From Paenibacillus psychroresistens (GTDB taxonomy: Bacteria; Bacillota; Bacilli; Paenibacillales; NBRC-103111): a stretch of DNA of 64,000 nucleotides. The DNA lies in assembly GCF_009728935.1 (NCBI RefSeq), contig NZ_CP034235.1, forward strand, positions 1,774,001-1,838,000, in the 5' to 3' direction. The position numbers and the translations under genes are program-made. The notes under the pieces were generated by a model, which saw nothing but the letters and a program-made list of their open reading frames with translations, did not search any database and had not been told where the DNA came from. Below, piece by piece: positions 9,201 to 19,500 of this stretch. Numbering within the stretch: the first letter of the stretch is position 1; each line of letters starts with the position of its first letter.

Positions 9201-9899
9201 TTGCATTTTACAGAGCGTGAAAAAGAAAAGCTTCTCATAACGGTCGCGGCTGATTTGGCCAGAAAAAGGCTACAGCGCGGTGTAAAGCTGAACTATCCGG
9301 AAAGTATGGCTTTGATTACTTCTGAAATTATGGAAGGAGCACGAGATGGTTTGTCCGTAGCAGAGCTGATGTCGATGGGGGCGGAGATTCTCAAGGCCGA
9401 ACAAGTAATGGAAGGTATTCCTGAGATGATTGCGGAAGTGCAGGTAGAAGCTACCTTTCCAGATGGAACAAAGCTGGTTACGGTTCATCAACCAATAAGG
9501 GGGCGAATAGCAAGCCTTTCTAGTTCCTCTATAGAACCAGGGCAATATGATATAGCACCTGGACAAATTGAAATGAATGTTAATCGCCAAACCTTGCAGC
9601 TATTAGTTGGCAATACTGGGGATCGCCCGATACAGGTTGGTTCGCATTATCATTTCTATGAGGTTAATCGAGCGCTAGCTTTCTCACGTGAGCAAGCCTT
9701 TGGCATGCGCTTGGATATTCCCGCAGGCACGGCGGTTCGGTTTGAGCCAGGAGAAGAGAAGCCTGTACAATTAGTTGAGCTTGGCGGTTCGCGAATTTCT
9801 CATGGATTGAATGGATTAAGTAAAGGTGAGGCAGTTCCTGGGCAAATGTCAGATGAGCAAAGACAAACGCTGCGCGAATGGGAGGCGAAACCAGAATGA
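9201..9899 (+). CDS. ureAB: Urease gamma-beta fusion subunit
   Basis: 232 residues. Residues 1-100 are the gamma subunit ([20 protein letters not shown], the MALIT segment, [31 protein letters not shown]). Residues from about 105 on are the beta subunit ([53 protein letters not shown]). Most Bacillota encode the two separately; fusion is best known from Helicobacter. The start is TTG with AAAGGAGG 9 nt upstream and no in-frame ATG nearby. The stop overlaps ureC by 4 nt. With UreC it builds the nickel urease that splits urea to ammonia and carbamate. Confidence 0.95.
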   Translation: MHFTEREKEKLLITVAADLARKRLQRGVKLNYPESMALITSEIMEGARDGLSVAELMSMGAEILKAEQVMEGIPEMIAEVQVEATFPDGTKLVTVHQPIRGRIASLSSSSIEPGQYDIAPGQIEMNVNRQTLQLLVGNTGDRPIQVGSHYHFYEVNRALAFSREQAFGMRLDIPAGTAVRFEPGEEKPVQLVELGGSRISHGLNGLSKGEAVPGQMSDEQRQTLREWEAKPE

Positions 9900-11611
9900 G
9901 TTTTATGGAACGTAAAGCTTATGCATCGATGTTTGGTCCAACCACGGGTGATAAGATTCGCTTAGCGGATACAGAGCTTTGGGCTGAAATTGAACGGGAT
10001 TATACGGTTTATGGCGATGAAATAAAATTTGGCGGCGGTAAGGTTATACGTGATGGCATGGGGCAATCAAGCAGCATTACTCGGGCAGATGGTGCCTTGG
10101 ATACAGTCATTACAAATGCGATAATCATTGATCATTGGGGCATAGTGAAAGCAGATATCGGAATTCGGGATGGAATGATTGTGGGGATTGGTAAAGCGGG
10201 AAATCCTGACATCATGGATGGCATAGACGTTAACATGATTGTAGGCGCAAGCACCGAAGTCATTGCTGGCGAAGGCAAGATTGTTACTGCAGGCGGTGTA
10301 GATTCTCACATTCATTTTATTTGCCCGCAGCAAATTGAAGTGGCTCTAGCTTCAGGGATCACAACCATGATCGGAGGAGGCACAGGGCCAGCAACAGGAA
10401 CGAATGCAACGACCTGCACGCCAGGTGCTTGGCATATGCAACGCATGCTGGAAGCCGCAGAAGCCTTTCCGGTTAACCTTGGTTTTCTGGGTAAAGGTAA
10501 TGCATCCTTTTCAGAGCCACTTGTAGAACAAATCATTGCAGGTGCGATCGGCTTAAAGCTGCATGAGGATTGGGGAACAACCCCGGCTGCCATTGATATG
10601 TGCCTAACGGTGGCAGATCAATATGATGTTCAAGTCGCCATACATACAGATACATTAAATGAATCAGGTTTTGTCGAAGATACACTTGCTGCAATTGGTG
10701 GGCGTACGATCCATACCTACCATACGGAAGGTGCTGGAGGTGGTCATGCTCCGGACATTATTAAAGCCGCTGCAGAGCTGAACATCCTACCTTCTTCGAC
10801 AAATCCGACTAGACCTTTTACAGTTAATACGATTGAAGAGCATCTGGATATGCTCATGGTCTGCCATCATCTCGATAGCCGAATTCCCGAGGATGTAGCG
10901 TTCGCGGATTCACGAATACGTCCAGAAACGATAGCAGCTGAAGATATTCTGCATGACATTGGCGTGTTCAGCATGATTAGCTCTGATTCTCAAGCAATGG
11001 GTCGTGTAGGCGAAGTAGTAATAAGGACATGGCAAACGGCGGATAAAATGAAGAAACAGCGTGGTCCGTTATCTCCGGATTCCACAGCTAACGACAATTT
11101 TCGCATCAAACGCTACATAGCTAAATATACGATTAACCCAGCGATTACCCATGGTATTTCTTATATTGTCGGTTCCGTAGAGGTTGGTAAATTTGCTGAT
11201 TTGGTGTTCTGGCAGCCGATGTTTTTTGGAGTGAAACCGGAGCTGGTTGTCAAAGGCGGCACCATAGCCTATGCACAAATGGGGGATCCGAATGCTTCGA
11301 TTCCGACTCCGCAGCCAGTCATGGGCCGCAAAATGTTCGGCGCCTATGGGCGTTCTTTATATCAAAGCTCGATCACCTTTGTATCCGAGGCTGCCTTCTC
11401 TGGTCAAATCAAGCAACGCTTCCAGCTGCAGAAGCAGATCATGCCTGTTCGCAATTGCCGGGATATCAATAAAAAAGATATGATTCATAACGATGCAACT
11501 CCAACTATAGAAGTAAATCCAGAAACGTATGAGGTTAAGGTGGATGGAGCCGCTATTACCTGTAAGCCTGCAACTGTTTTGCCGATGGCCCAGCGGTATT
11601 TTTTATTCTGA
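9896..11611 (+). CDS. ureC: Urease alpha (catalytic) subunit UreC
   Basis: 571 residues. Every active-site residue of the family is visible: nickel ligands H138 and H140 (SHIHF), the carbamylated lysine K221 (GLKLHEDWG), H250 (VAIHTDT), H276 ([11 protein letters not shown]), the flap histidine H324 (MVCHHL) and D364 ([10 protein letters not shown]). The C-terminus PMAQRYFLF is canonical. An upstream ATG at 9878 is open, but the ATG at 9896 gives the standard [17 protein letters not shown] start, with GGGAGG 12 nt upstream and an ATGA overlap with the ureAB stop. The protein should be active once loaded with nickel by UreFGD. Confidence 0.98.
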   Translation: MSFMERKAYASMFGPTTGDKIRLADTELWAEIERDYTVYGDEIKFGGGKVIRDGMGQSSSITRADGALDTVITNAIIIDHWGIVKADIGIRDGMIVGIGKAGNPDIMDGIDVNMIVGASTEVIAGEGKIVTAGGVDSHIHFICPQQIEVALASGITTMIGGGTGPATGTNATTCTPGAWHMQRMLEAAEAFPVNLGFLGKGNASFSEPLVEQIIAGAIGLKLHEDWGTTPAAIDMCLTVADQYDVQVAIHTDTLNESGFVEDTLAAIGGRTIHTYHTEGAGGGHAPDIIKAAAELNILPSSTNPTRPFTVNTIEEHLDMLMVCHHLDSRIPEDVAFADSRIRPETIAAEDILHDIGVFSMISSDSQAMGRVGEVVIRTWQTADKMKKQRGPLSPDSTANDNFRIKRYIAKYTINPAITHGISYIVGSVEVGKFADLVFWQPMFFGVKPELVVKGGTIAYAQMGDPNASIPTPQPVMGRKMFGAYGRSLYQSSITFVSEAAFSGQIKQRFQLQKQIMPVRNCRDINKKDMIHNDATPTIEVNPETYEVKVDGAAITCKPATVLPMAQRYFLF

Positions 11612-11628
11612 AATGAGGTTGAGCACAT

Positions 11629-12339
11629 TTGGAAAATACATCTCCAGCAGCTGCTAGTTATTCTTGGTTGAGATATGCACAGTTGCTTGATTCCGCACTG
11701 CCGATAGGTGGATTCTCACATTCCTTTGGCTTGGAAACGGCAGTCCAGAGTGGTAAAGTGGTGAAAATCGCAGATTTACGTGAATATATGCATAGCATGA
11801 TTACTTATGCTTGGGCTCCTATGGAGCTGATGGCTATTAAGGCTATTTACACTTATGGGCCATCTGAGCAATGGGAGCGGATTTGGCGAATCGATCAAAT
11901 TCAGCATGTACAGAGGATTGCGGCTGAAACTCGCGAAGGAACCATAAAAATGGGGCGAAGACTACTGAAATTAGCTCATTCACTTTACCCAGAATTGTTA
12001 TGGTCACCGCTAGATAATGCGATTCAGCAGGGGGAGTGCTTTGGCAGTTATCCAATCATACATGGTTGGATAGCCTGGCAATTAGGCGTGCCTCTAACTC
12101 AGGCGGCCGAAGGCTTCCTATATAACGGCATAACACATGGCATCAATAGCGCATTGCGTTTAATGTCGATTGGGCAAACGGAGGCACAAGCTCTTTTGGC
12201 GGAGCTCTTGCCACAGGCATCGATAGCATGGCAGCGAGTTGCTCTATTGGAACCAGAGGATTGTTACAGTAACTCTCCTGCCAGTGATATTTATATGATG
12301 CAACACGAAACCTTATATTCGAGACTTTTTATGTCTTAG
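11629..12339 (+). CDS. ureF: Urease accessory protein UreF
   Basis: 236 residues, all-helical nickel-insertion chaperone that bridges UreD and UreG on apo-urease. Typical elements are the QLLDSALPIGGFSHSFGLE opening at about residue 20, GTIKMGRRLL, and a C-terminal helical region ending ETLYSRLFMS. The start is TTG at 11629 after GAGGTTGAG. It lies 17 nt after ureC. No ureE precedes it, unlike in many bacterial clusters. Confidence 0.93.
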   Translation: MENTSPAAASYSWLRYAQLLDSALPIGGFSHSFGLETAVQSGKVVKIADLREYMHSMITYAWAPMELMAIKAIYTYGPSEQWERIWRIDQIQHVQRIAAETREGTIKMGRRLLKLAHSLYPELLWSPLDNAIQQGECFGSYPIIHGWIAWQLGVPLTQAAEGFLYNGITHGINSALRLMSIGQTEAQALLAELLPQASIAWQRVALLEPEDCYSNSPASDIYMMQHETLYSRLFMS

Positions 12340-12373
12340 CTTTTCAAACTACAATTTGAGGGAGTGCTAGATT

Positions 12374-13066
12374 ATGAACATAGAAATCGAAAATAGACCA
12401 AGTAATGAACAACGTTATCATAAAGGTCATCACGATCACTGGCATACACCAGTAGCGGATCGCAGTCGCCCTTTGCGTTTTGGCATTGGAGGTCCTGTAG
12501 GTTCCGGTAAAACGGCACTTGTCGAAAAGCTTGCTAGACGGTTAACAGGTGAGTATAGCTTAGCGGTCATCACTAATGATATTTATACCAAAGAGGATGC
12601 AGAGATTCTAATTCGTTCTGAAGCATTGCCGGCTGAGCGGATAATTGGTGTTGAAACAGGAGGCTGCCCGCACACAGCTATTCGTGAGGATGCTTCGATG
12701 AATTTTGAAGCGATTGAAGAGTTGGAAGCGCGGTTTGCCGATTTAGATATTATCTTTATTGAGAGTGGCGGGGATAATCTGGCAGCGGCATTTAGTCCAG
12801 AGCTGGTTGATCGTTTCATCTATATTATAGATGTAGCCCAAGGCGAGAAGATACCGCGCAAAGGTGGTCCTGGTATAATGCGTTCTGATTTGTTGATCAT
12901 CAACAAAATCGATTTAGCTCCTTATGTAGGAGCGAGTTTAGAGGTTATGGAGCAGGATACGAAGCGGATGAGAGGCGATCGTCCGTTTATCTTTTCGAAT
13001 TTAATGAATGGTGATGGGGTGGATGCGTTGGTGGCTTGGGTCGAAGACCAATTTCACAATGCCTGA
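12374..13066 (+). CDS. ureG: Urease accessory GTPase UreG with His-rich N-terminus
   Basis: 230 residues, GTPase that delivers nickel to urease. The P-loop GPVGSGKT is at 40-47, the metal motif CPH at 98-100 ([14 protein letters not shown]), and ESGGDNL and NKIDL are present. Residues 16-24 are HKGHHDHWH, a nickel-binding-like histidine cluster absent from short UreG forms. With no ureE in the cluster, this tail may store or hand over nickel. ATG with GAGGGAG upstream. It overlaps ureD by 8 nt. Confidence 0.95.
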   Translation: MNIEIENRPSNEQRYHKGHHDHWHTPVADRSRPLRFGIGGPVGSGKTALVEKLARRLTGEYSLAVITNDIYTKEDAEILIRSEALPAERIIGVETGGCPHTAIREDASMNFEAIEELEARFADLDIIFIESGGDNLAAAFSPELVDRFIYIIDVAQGEKIPRKGGPGIMRSDLLIINKIDLAPYVGASLEVMEQDTKRMRGDRPFIFSNLMNGDGVDALVAWVEDQFHNA

Positions 13067-13853
13067 GTTTACAGCTGAGCTGGAAGCGACTTTTGCCTTT
13101 GAGGGAGGTCGTACCGAGCTGCAGCATAAATTTCACAAATCGCCACTAAAAATAGCGAAGACTTTTATGAGAGATGACAAGCAGCTTGGTGTTTGTATCA
13201 TGGATTGTTCGCCAGGTATGATGGCGGGTGACAAGTACCGTTTGGATTGGCGGCTTTTACCGCAGAGTAATGTTTTTATTACCAATCAATCTTATACCAA
13301 GGTTCATCCTTCTGCCGAATATCCGGCTTACCAGCTGCAATCTTTTTACGTCGACCAAGGAGCCCGACTGGAATATAAGCCAGAGCCGATTATGTTATAT
13401 AAAGAGGCGAGTTTTCGCGCAGATACGGAGATTAAGCTGGAAGCGGGAGCAGTTGCTTTTGTGACGGAAGTGGTATGTCCAGGCCGGGTTTTACGAGATG
13501 AGGTCTTTCAATATGTGCGTTATGATAGCCAACTGCAAGTTTACTATGAGAATCAACTGATCTACTATAACCGGCAAAATATCGAACCTGATTCAACGAA
13601 GAGTGACTTTCGTCGGTTAGGAAGCTGGGAAAACTATACGCATCAAGGTACGTTTTATATTTTCTCAGACCAGCTCAAATCAGAGTACTTAAAACCAATC
13701 CAAGAGCTATTAGAAAGATACCCGCATCTGCATGCTGGAGCAAGCTTGACCTATAAATATGGGTTAATAATCTCAGTGCTGGGAAAGAGTGTATGGGAGC
13801 TGCAGCAGCTTTTGGATGAAGCATGGTTAATGATGAAATTAATGGTAGCGTGA
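13059..13853 (+). CDS. ureD: Urease accessory protein UreD (UreH)
   Basis: About 264 residues, the scaffold that binds apo-urease and recruits UreF and UreG. Family features are [17 protein letters not shown], the [15 protein letters not shown] box near residue 60, [11 protein letters not shown], and [20 protein letters not shown]. The frame is open upstream to 13008, but ATG 13059 within the end of ureG (8-nt overlap) gives the normal start; coupled translation would explain the weak RBS. It is the last gene of the urease operon. Confidence 0.93.
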   Translation: MPEFTAELEATFAFEGGRTELQHKFHKSPLKIAKTFMRDDKQLGVCIMDCSPGMMAGDKYRLDWRLLPQSNVFITNQSYTKVHPSAEYPAYQLQSFYVDQGARLEYKPEPIMLYKEASFRADTEIKLEAGAVAFVTEVVCPGRVLRDEVFQYVRYDSQLQVYYENQLIYYNRQNIEPDSTKSDFRRLGSWENYTHQGTFYIFSDQLKSEYLKPIQELLERYPHLHAGASLTYKYGLIISVLGKSVWELQQLLDEAWLMMKLMVA

Positions 13854-13889
13854 ACATTTTAGTCGATTAGTAATTGATTCTAAAATACC

Positions 13890-13918
13890 TTGATAATAAA
13901 AATTAAATCTGTTATCGT
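13890..13918 (+). promoter_or_regulatory. Candidate promoter of MFS gene
   Basis: TTGATA, 17-nt spacer, TATCGT, 26 nt before the start of the MFS gene. It suggests the MFS gene is transcribed separately from urease. Confidence 0.4.
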
Positions 13919-13943
13919 ATCCCTTGTTAAGAGGTGAGAGGAT

Positions 13944-15197
13944 ATGTTTACAGCATTCCGTCAGCAGGTCAGTAAATTTTCCAACAATCGCAGATATCTG
14001 TGGATTGCCACAGTTGAAGGCATTCCTGCAACGATTATGGGGACATTATTAGGCGGACCGTTCATGACGGGTTATTTATTATTTCTAGGGGCCAGCTCTG
14101 GGCAAATTGGATTTGTCTTTGCTATAACGACATTCGTTAATATCGTGCAAATTTGGATGGCTTATCAGATTCAGACCATTAAAAACCGTAAGCTAATTTA
14201 TGTGATTTTTGCTTCCTTGCATCGAATTCTATGGGCATCTACAGGATTAATTCCCTTAGTTATGGCCAAAGAGTGGTGGGTACTGTCTTATATTATTCTT
14301 TTCACAGTGGCCTTTTTAGTCAACTCGGCAGCTGCAGTCGTCTGGTCAACCTTGATCAGTGATATGGTTTTGGGACCGATACGTGGACGATATTTTGGGA
14401 TACGAAATACAATACTAAATGCAATTGGTAGTTTGACTTTATTTATAGGTGGACTAATTCTTGATAAATATGCAGGCTGGAGCGGCTTTGCCATTCTCTA
14501 TGTCGTAATTGGTATCTGTACAGTCTTGAATATTATCGCATTCTTGGGCTATCCGAATCTACCCTTTGAGAAATCGACTGAATCTAAGTTTTTACTTATG
14601 CTTAAGAAGCCCTTGAAAGATGCCTCATTTATGAAAGCTGTGTATTTTATAGCAGGGTGGTTGTTGATTCAAACGATTACGGTTCCGTTTTTCTCCTATA
14701 TCATGCTGAAAACCTTGAAAATTAGCTACCAGCAAGTATCTGCAATCACAGTGGTTCAAACAGTAATTATGATGATGAGTTTTTATGTTTGGGGTAATTT
14801 AAATGCACGATACAGCAACAAACGTTTGTTGTTCTGGACATTGCCTTTAGTCGCTTTATCCTGCTTAATGTGGGGAGGGCTCGCCTTTTTACCAACTTTG
14901 TTTGTTCTTTATGCGGCACATATCTTATTAGGTGTTGGGAGCGGAGGCTTTAACCAGCTTGCCTTCAATTATTTAATTGGCGATACGCCTAAATCAGAAA
15001 GATCGATGTTTATTGCGATGTACTCTGCCATCACCGGCTTTGCTACTTTTCTAGGACCACTACTGGGTGGATGGATTTATGGGCGGGTTGCTGGATATCC
15101 TGGCTGGGTAGAGGAGTATGGAATCGCCGTGTTTATTGGTGTGATTCTCATGTTCGGACTGTTAATAGGTCGTGTAGTATTAAGAGATGATAAGTAA
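13944..15197 (+). CDS. MFS transporter
   Basis: 417 residues, about 12 hydrophobic segments, plasma membrane. It has a major-facilitator layout with a basic loop after the second span (YQIQTIKNRKLIY) and GPIRGRYFGIRNTILNA in the 4-5 loop, a pattern seen in uncharacterised Bacillota MFS proteins. The RBS AAGAGGTGAGAGG precedes the ATG. It has its own candidate promoter and a strong terminator after it, so it stands alone. Its position after ureD does not make it a urea carrier, as urtABCDE already fills that role. Substrate unknown. Confidence 0.85.
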   Translation: MFTAFRQQVSKFSNNRRYLWIATVEGIPATIMGTLLGGPFMTGYLLFLGASSGQIGFVFAITTFVNIVQIWMAYQIQTIKNRKLIYVIFASLHRILWASTGLIPLVMAKEWWVLSYIILFTVAFLVNSAAAVVWSTLISDMVLGPIRGRYFGIRNTILNAIGSLTLFIGGLILDKYAGWSGFAILYVVIGICTVLNIIAFLGYPNLPFEKSTESKFLLMLKKPLKDASFMKAVYFIAGWLLIQTITVPFFSYIMLKTLKISYQQVSAITVVQTVIMMMSFYVWGNLNARYSNKRLLFWTLPLVALSCLMWGGLAFLPTLFVLYAAHILLGVGSGGFNQLAFNYLIGDTPKSERSMFIAMYSAITGFATFLGPLLGGWIYGRVAGYPGWVEEYGIAVFIGVILMFGLLIGRVVLRDDK

Positions 15198-15248
15198 GCT
15201 TAATTAAATAAGAGAAAAGTGTTATTCTATATTCAGGTTGCAAAGCAT

Positions 15249-15296
15249 GCACCGTTTCATTCGGAGGTTACATCCCCGAGGAAGCGGTGCTTTTTT
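15249..15296 (+). terminator. Intrinsic terminator after MFS gene
   Basis: GCACCGTTTC / GAAGCGGTGC stem enclosing a small inner TCGG/CCGA stem, followed by six T. Confidence 0.85.
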
Positions 15297-15332
15297 CTGT
15301 TCACAAGTTGATTCTTAAAGGGAGATTGGGAC

Positions 15333-16007
15333 ATGGATATGTTTGAAAAAGAGTATAGGAAGTGGATGGATGTACATGTTGCTAAACGAAAAGGGGAGCG
15401 TCGGAGGAAATTGGCGGAAGGAAGCAATCATGCAGAAAAAGAGATGCTGCGTCATATTTGGTGGGCAGCTTTTGGCAATTTCGAATTTCTGCATCCCGAG
15501 TATGAGATAACAGATTTCTTTCAGGGGCAGCGGTTTTTGGATTTCGTATATATTCGTGGACCCATTCGAATTGTTTTTGAAATCGACGGCTATGGTCCGC
15601 ATTTAAGAGATATTTCACGTCGGCAGTTTTGTGACGAACGGGTTCGCCAAATGCACTTAACGAATGACAATTGGATTGTCATTCGAATCGGCTTCGATGA
15701 TATTAAGGAGCGACCGCGGTTATGGATTGGATTACTCCAGCAAATGATGGGGCGTTTATTCGGTAATCCAGAGCAGCAATTAACTCAGGTGGATTATTTG
15801 GAAAGAGAAGTAATCCGCTTTGCAATTCGTGAGAATAGAGCGATTAAGCTGAGGGATTTAGAAAAACTATTTTCATTTCGTTATCGGGCAGCGAGAACGG
15901 TAATAGATAGGTTGGTTGCGAAACAATGGCTGATACCTGCTAGTGGTGGGAAAGAACGTGTTCACTCATGGGAAGTAAATGTAAACAATAAACAACTCCC
16001 GCTTTAG
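15333..16007 (+). CDS. DUF559-like PD-(D/E)XK nuclease fold protein with C-terminal winged helix
   Basis: 224 residues, cytosolic. The central part (about 60-130) carries the DUF559/Vsr-type endonuclease-like pattern: FLDFVYIRGPIRIVFEIDGYGPH (D then E-x-D at the putative metal site), an arginine/aspartate-rich helix, and IVIRIGFDDI. Residues 150-215 look like a winged-helix domain (VIRFAIRENRAIKLRDLEKL, YRAARTVIDRLVAKQWL). The basic N-terminus (VAKRKGERRRKLAEG) may touch DNA. Target and role are unknown. It is immediately followed by an array of four 23-bp palindromes. An alternative is a DNA-binding regulator that has lost nuclease activity. Confidence 0.65.
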   Translation: MDMFEKEYRKWMDVHVAKRKGERRRKLAEGSNHAEKEMLRHIWWAAFGNFEFLHPEYEITDFFQGQRFLDFVYIRGPIRIVFEIDGYGPHLRDISRRQFCDERVRQMHLTNDNWIVIRIGFDDIKERPRLWIGLLQQMMGRLFGNPEQQLTQVDYLEREVIRFAIRENRAIKLRDLEKLFSFRYRAARTVIDRLVAKQWLIPASGGKERVHSWEVNVNNKQLPL

Positions 16008-16015
16008 TTGAAGGA

Positions 16016-16198
16016 TTAGTTGCTTTTAAAGCAACTAAATCTCTTGTTTTTGATTAAAAATTGATTTAGTTGCTTTTCGAGCAACTAAAAATGGAAAAAA
16101 GTAAAAATAAGGTGAAAGCAATAGATTAGTTGCTACAAAAGCAACTAATCACTAAATTTCCGCAATTACTGCTAATTAGTTGCTGCAAAAGCAACTAA
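16016..16198. repeat. Array of four 23-bp palindromes spaced 50/60/50 bp
   Basis: Four copies of TTAGTTGCT-N5-AGCAACTAA at 16016-16038, 16066-16088, 16126-16148 and 16176-16198. Arms are perfect in all copies; only the 5-nt centres differ (TTTAA, TTTCG, ACAAA, GCAAA), and in copies 2-4 the arms extend one or two bases more. Centres are 50, 60 and 50 bp apart. They could fold as hairpins in RNA or be protein-binding dyads. A degenerate copy is at 54466-54488. Confidence 0.9.
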
Positions 16199-16214
16199 TT
16201 CACAAAGTTGGAGC

Positions 16215-16465
16215 TTCTGAGTAGCAGGGGAGGTGGATTAGATGGAGTAGGTAGATAATATGGAACTACTGAGTAGCAAGGGGAGGTGGAGTAGATGAAG
16301 TAAGTGGAGTAGATGGATCAAGTGGAGCAACTGGATCAGGTGGAGCAACTGGGTAAATGGGGAGATGGAGTAGTTGGAGTAGTTGGAGTAGCTGGAGCAA
16401 CTGGCTAAATAGGGAGTTAGAGTAGTTAGAGTAACTGGAGTAGATGGAGTGAGCAGAGTAAGGTA
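16215..16465. repeat. Degenerate 9-bp repeat tract (TGGAGTAGN)
   Basis: About 250 bp built from imperfect copies of a purine-rich 9-mer near TGGAGTAGT, with TGGAGCAAC variants and a duplicated segment around GAGTAGCA-GGGGAGGTGG (near 16220 and 16272). The plus strand is almost free of C. A minus-strand open frame here (16238-16504) is an artefact of the repeat. Together with the palindromes, this fills the 525-bp gap between genes. Confidence 0.8.
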
Positions 16466-16483
16466 AATCCAGTTAGTTTGTAG

Positions 16484-16516
16484 CCAAAAAAAACCGCCCA
16501 GCAATCGGGCGGTTTT
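16484..16516 (-). terminator. Intrinsic terminator of RND gene
   Basis: A 10-bp perfect stem AAAACCGCCC/GGGCGGTTTT with a 7-nt loop, followed on the minus strand by a run of T. It is 17 nt after the RND stop. Confidence 0.9.
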
Positions 16517-16532
16517 CAGTACGTTAGCTAAC

Positions 16533-19500
16533 TTATGCCTCTAATGTTTTACTAGCAGCAGGAGCTACTGTTGCATTCTTTCTTTGACGTCTAGCTTTTA
16601 CAAAATGCAGCAATTCGTAGATTGTAGGCACCATGATCAAGGTGAATACGGTAGCGACGGATAATCCGCCGATAACGACTATTGCCAAGCCTTTGGAAAC
16701 AATGCTGCCTTCTTCAGCTTTGGAAATTACTAGTGGCAGCATGGCACAAATCGTGGCCACGGCTGTCATAATAATCGGACGTGTCCGGGTAGCGGCAGCT
16801 TCCAATAAGGATTCGCGTATAGGCATCTTCTCTTCATTCTGCCTAACACGATCGATTAGTACAATTGCATTCGTTACGACAATTCCGATTAACATCAGGA
16901 AGCCGAAGATGGAAGTGACATCAAATGATGTACCTGTAATCATCATGGCAACTATTGCGCCTACAGCAGCGAAAGGAAGCGAGAATATGCTGGCAATCGG
17001 TGCGCGGAAGGTTTTGAAGGTGACGACCATGATTAGTAATACAATTCCAATTGAAATGATAATTGTCATAAACAAATCCATGAATTCACTGCTTTGTTGT
17101 GCTGCTGCGCCACCTTGAATCAATTCGACACCTGCTGGCAGCTTAAGGTCTTTGGTCTTGGCTTTAATGTCTTTATCAATTTCAGAAAGCTTAGTTGGAT
17201 CAACTAGAGCGGATACCCGTAAAAATTGTTTTCCATCTTTATGAAGAATGGAATTGGTTTCGTTAGTTTCTTCAATTTTGGCAACGGATGTTAATGCTGC
17301 AGGCCCGTTGGCTGTCATGATTTGAATGTTGGATAAATCTGCACTTGTTGTGGGATTTATCAAAGCATCCAAAACTACAGGCGTTTCAGTACCATCAATT
17401 TTCATGGAACCAATTGGCGTTTGGTTAAGCAAAGAGCGAACGGACATTGCGATCTCCTGCGGATTTGCTTGTGCTGGATCTACTGTAATGCTATAGCCCG
17501 GTTTAGTTACATCTTGATTACTGGTAACCTTAGCAATTCCTGCTATGCTTTTGATTGCTGCAGTTACTTGTGCGGCTGCTTCAGTTAAGTCCTTAGCAGA
17601 ATCACCGGTTAAATCCATAGTTATGGCTGACGAGCTTCCACCGCTAAATGAGTTAGCGCCCGTATCTAAAACTGCATTAGGATAATTTCCTTTTTGAGCA
17701 TTGACGCGATCAATAAATTCTTGAGTCTTCGCGTCCTTTTTCATCATGATCTGAAAACTAGCCGTTGTTGGAGCCGTAACACTACCCCATTTAGCATTTT
17801 CCTCGGAATTACCTTGCTGTAGGATACTGTTCTTAACTTCAGGTTGGGCGATTATAAACTTTTCTAGTTCGATCGCTTTATCTCTAATAGTAGTAATAGG
17901 AGTTTCAGGCGGGTAAGATAAGCTGATCTCCATTTGACTTGCAGTTGAATCACTTACAGCACCTTTTGGCAAATTAAAGTAGATAATAAGGGATCCTAAG
18001 AAGAGCACAAACGATAGTCCTATGGAGATGATTTTGTGGTTTAAACTCCATGTCAGAACATTTACCAAACGTTTAGGTGACTTGTGTTCGCCTAGTTTAG
18101 CATTACGCAATAACCATGCGCTCATTAATGGAACCACTGTTAATGCTACGAATAGGGAAGATAGAAGTGAGTAAGTAACGGTAAGCGCGAATGGAAGCAA
18201 GAAAGCTTGCAAGGAGCCTTGAAGCAATCCAAGCGGCAGGAATACGGCAACTGTAGTTAAAGTTGAAGCTGTAATCGCACGAGCAACTTCACGTGTAGCA
18301 TCTATGATTAATTCTTTGGAGAATTCCGCTTTTTGAGTTCTTCGGAAAATATTCTCGATTACGACGATACTATCATCGACTAATCGCCCAACAGCAACGG
18401 CGACACCACCAAGTGTCAGGATGTTTAAGGTTACGCCAGACTTGGAGAGAAGGAATAAAGTCAACCCTAGTGATAAAGGAATGGAAACAATCGTTATTAA
18501 AGTAGAACGAAGGTTTCTAAGGAACAATAGGATAACAATCGTTGCGAACAAAGCTCCGAGCAATACTTCACGCATCATGCTATTTACTGAAGTAACGACT
18601 ATTTCAGCAGTAGAGTTAACTACCTCTGCTGTTGCATTTGGATATTTAGTTTCTACTTTAGCAGCAAGCTCGGCTACTTCATCACTGATTGCAACCGCAT
18701 TTGAGCTTGCATCCTTAGTTACTACCAGCATCAATACGTCTTTACCATTCACTCGTGTCAATGTATCGTTATTGGAAGACAATTCAACCGTGGCAACATC
18801 CTTAAGCTTAACCCCAGGTGCTACAGTCAGATTGTTTAGTGTCTCAATATCATTTAAATTACCGATTACTTTAAGACCGCTTGTTTTACCATCGATGGAT
18901 TTCTCACCAACGGAAACAGCTAGGTTCTGTCCTTGTAAAACACCCATTAAAGCTTGAACAGGTATTTTGGCATTGGCTAATTTGTCGGCGTCAGGATGAA
19001 TGAATACCTTTGAAACCGTTTTTCCACCTAGTACTACACTAGCCAAGCCATTGATATTCTCGAAATCCGGTACAATTTTCTGTTCAGTAAGCTCCATATT
19101 CGCTTTGGTAATTCCATCTTTAAAGCTAAGTGACAGCATTGACAGTGGGATCATCGAAGTATTCAGGCGAATAACAAACGGCTTCGACATTCCAGCTGGG
19201 AGTACAATAGAACTGATCGCTTCCTGCACACCTGCTGCAGCATCTTTCATTTTTATGTCGGAATCAAAAGTCATATCAATCTTCATAAAGCCATCTGCAG
19301 AGGTTGAGAAAGTTTCTTTTCTACCAGTTACACTGGAAACTGCTTTTTCAATTGGTGCAGTTGCATTGTCTAACATAGATTTGGCATCATAGCCTTGTCC
19401 TACGACCGTAACGCTAATTTGTGGGAAATCTGCGGAAGGCAAGAACTCCATAGGTAATTTAAAATAACTGAAAATCCCTGACCCCATTATAAGTACCACC

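Noticed and set aside
13944..15197. MFS gene as part of the urease operon or a urea carrier
   Set aside because: It has its own candidate promoter 26 nt upstream and its own terminator, and a full UrtABCDE importer is already present.
16016..16198. Palindrome array as a CRISPR
   Set aside because: The repeats are self-complementary hairpins, the intervals are only about 27-37 bp of AT-rich sequence, and there are no cas genes in the window.
16238..16504. 88-codon minus-strand open frame with Leu/His/Tyr repeats
   Set aside because: It is a translation of the low-complexity TGGAGTAGN tract, lacks an RBS and runs into the RND terminator.
16633..19392. Long plus-strand open frames (161, 178 and 130 codons) opposite the RND gene
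   Set aside because: Shadows of the minus-strand RND reading frame; no RBS or recognisable domain.
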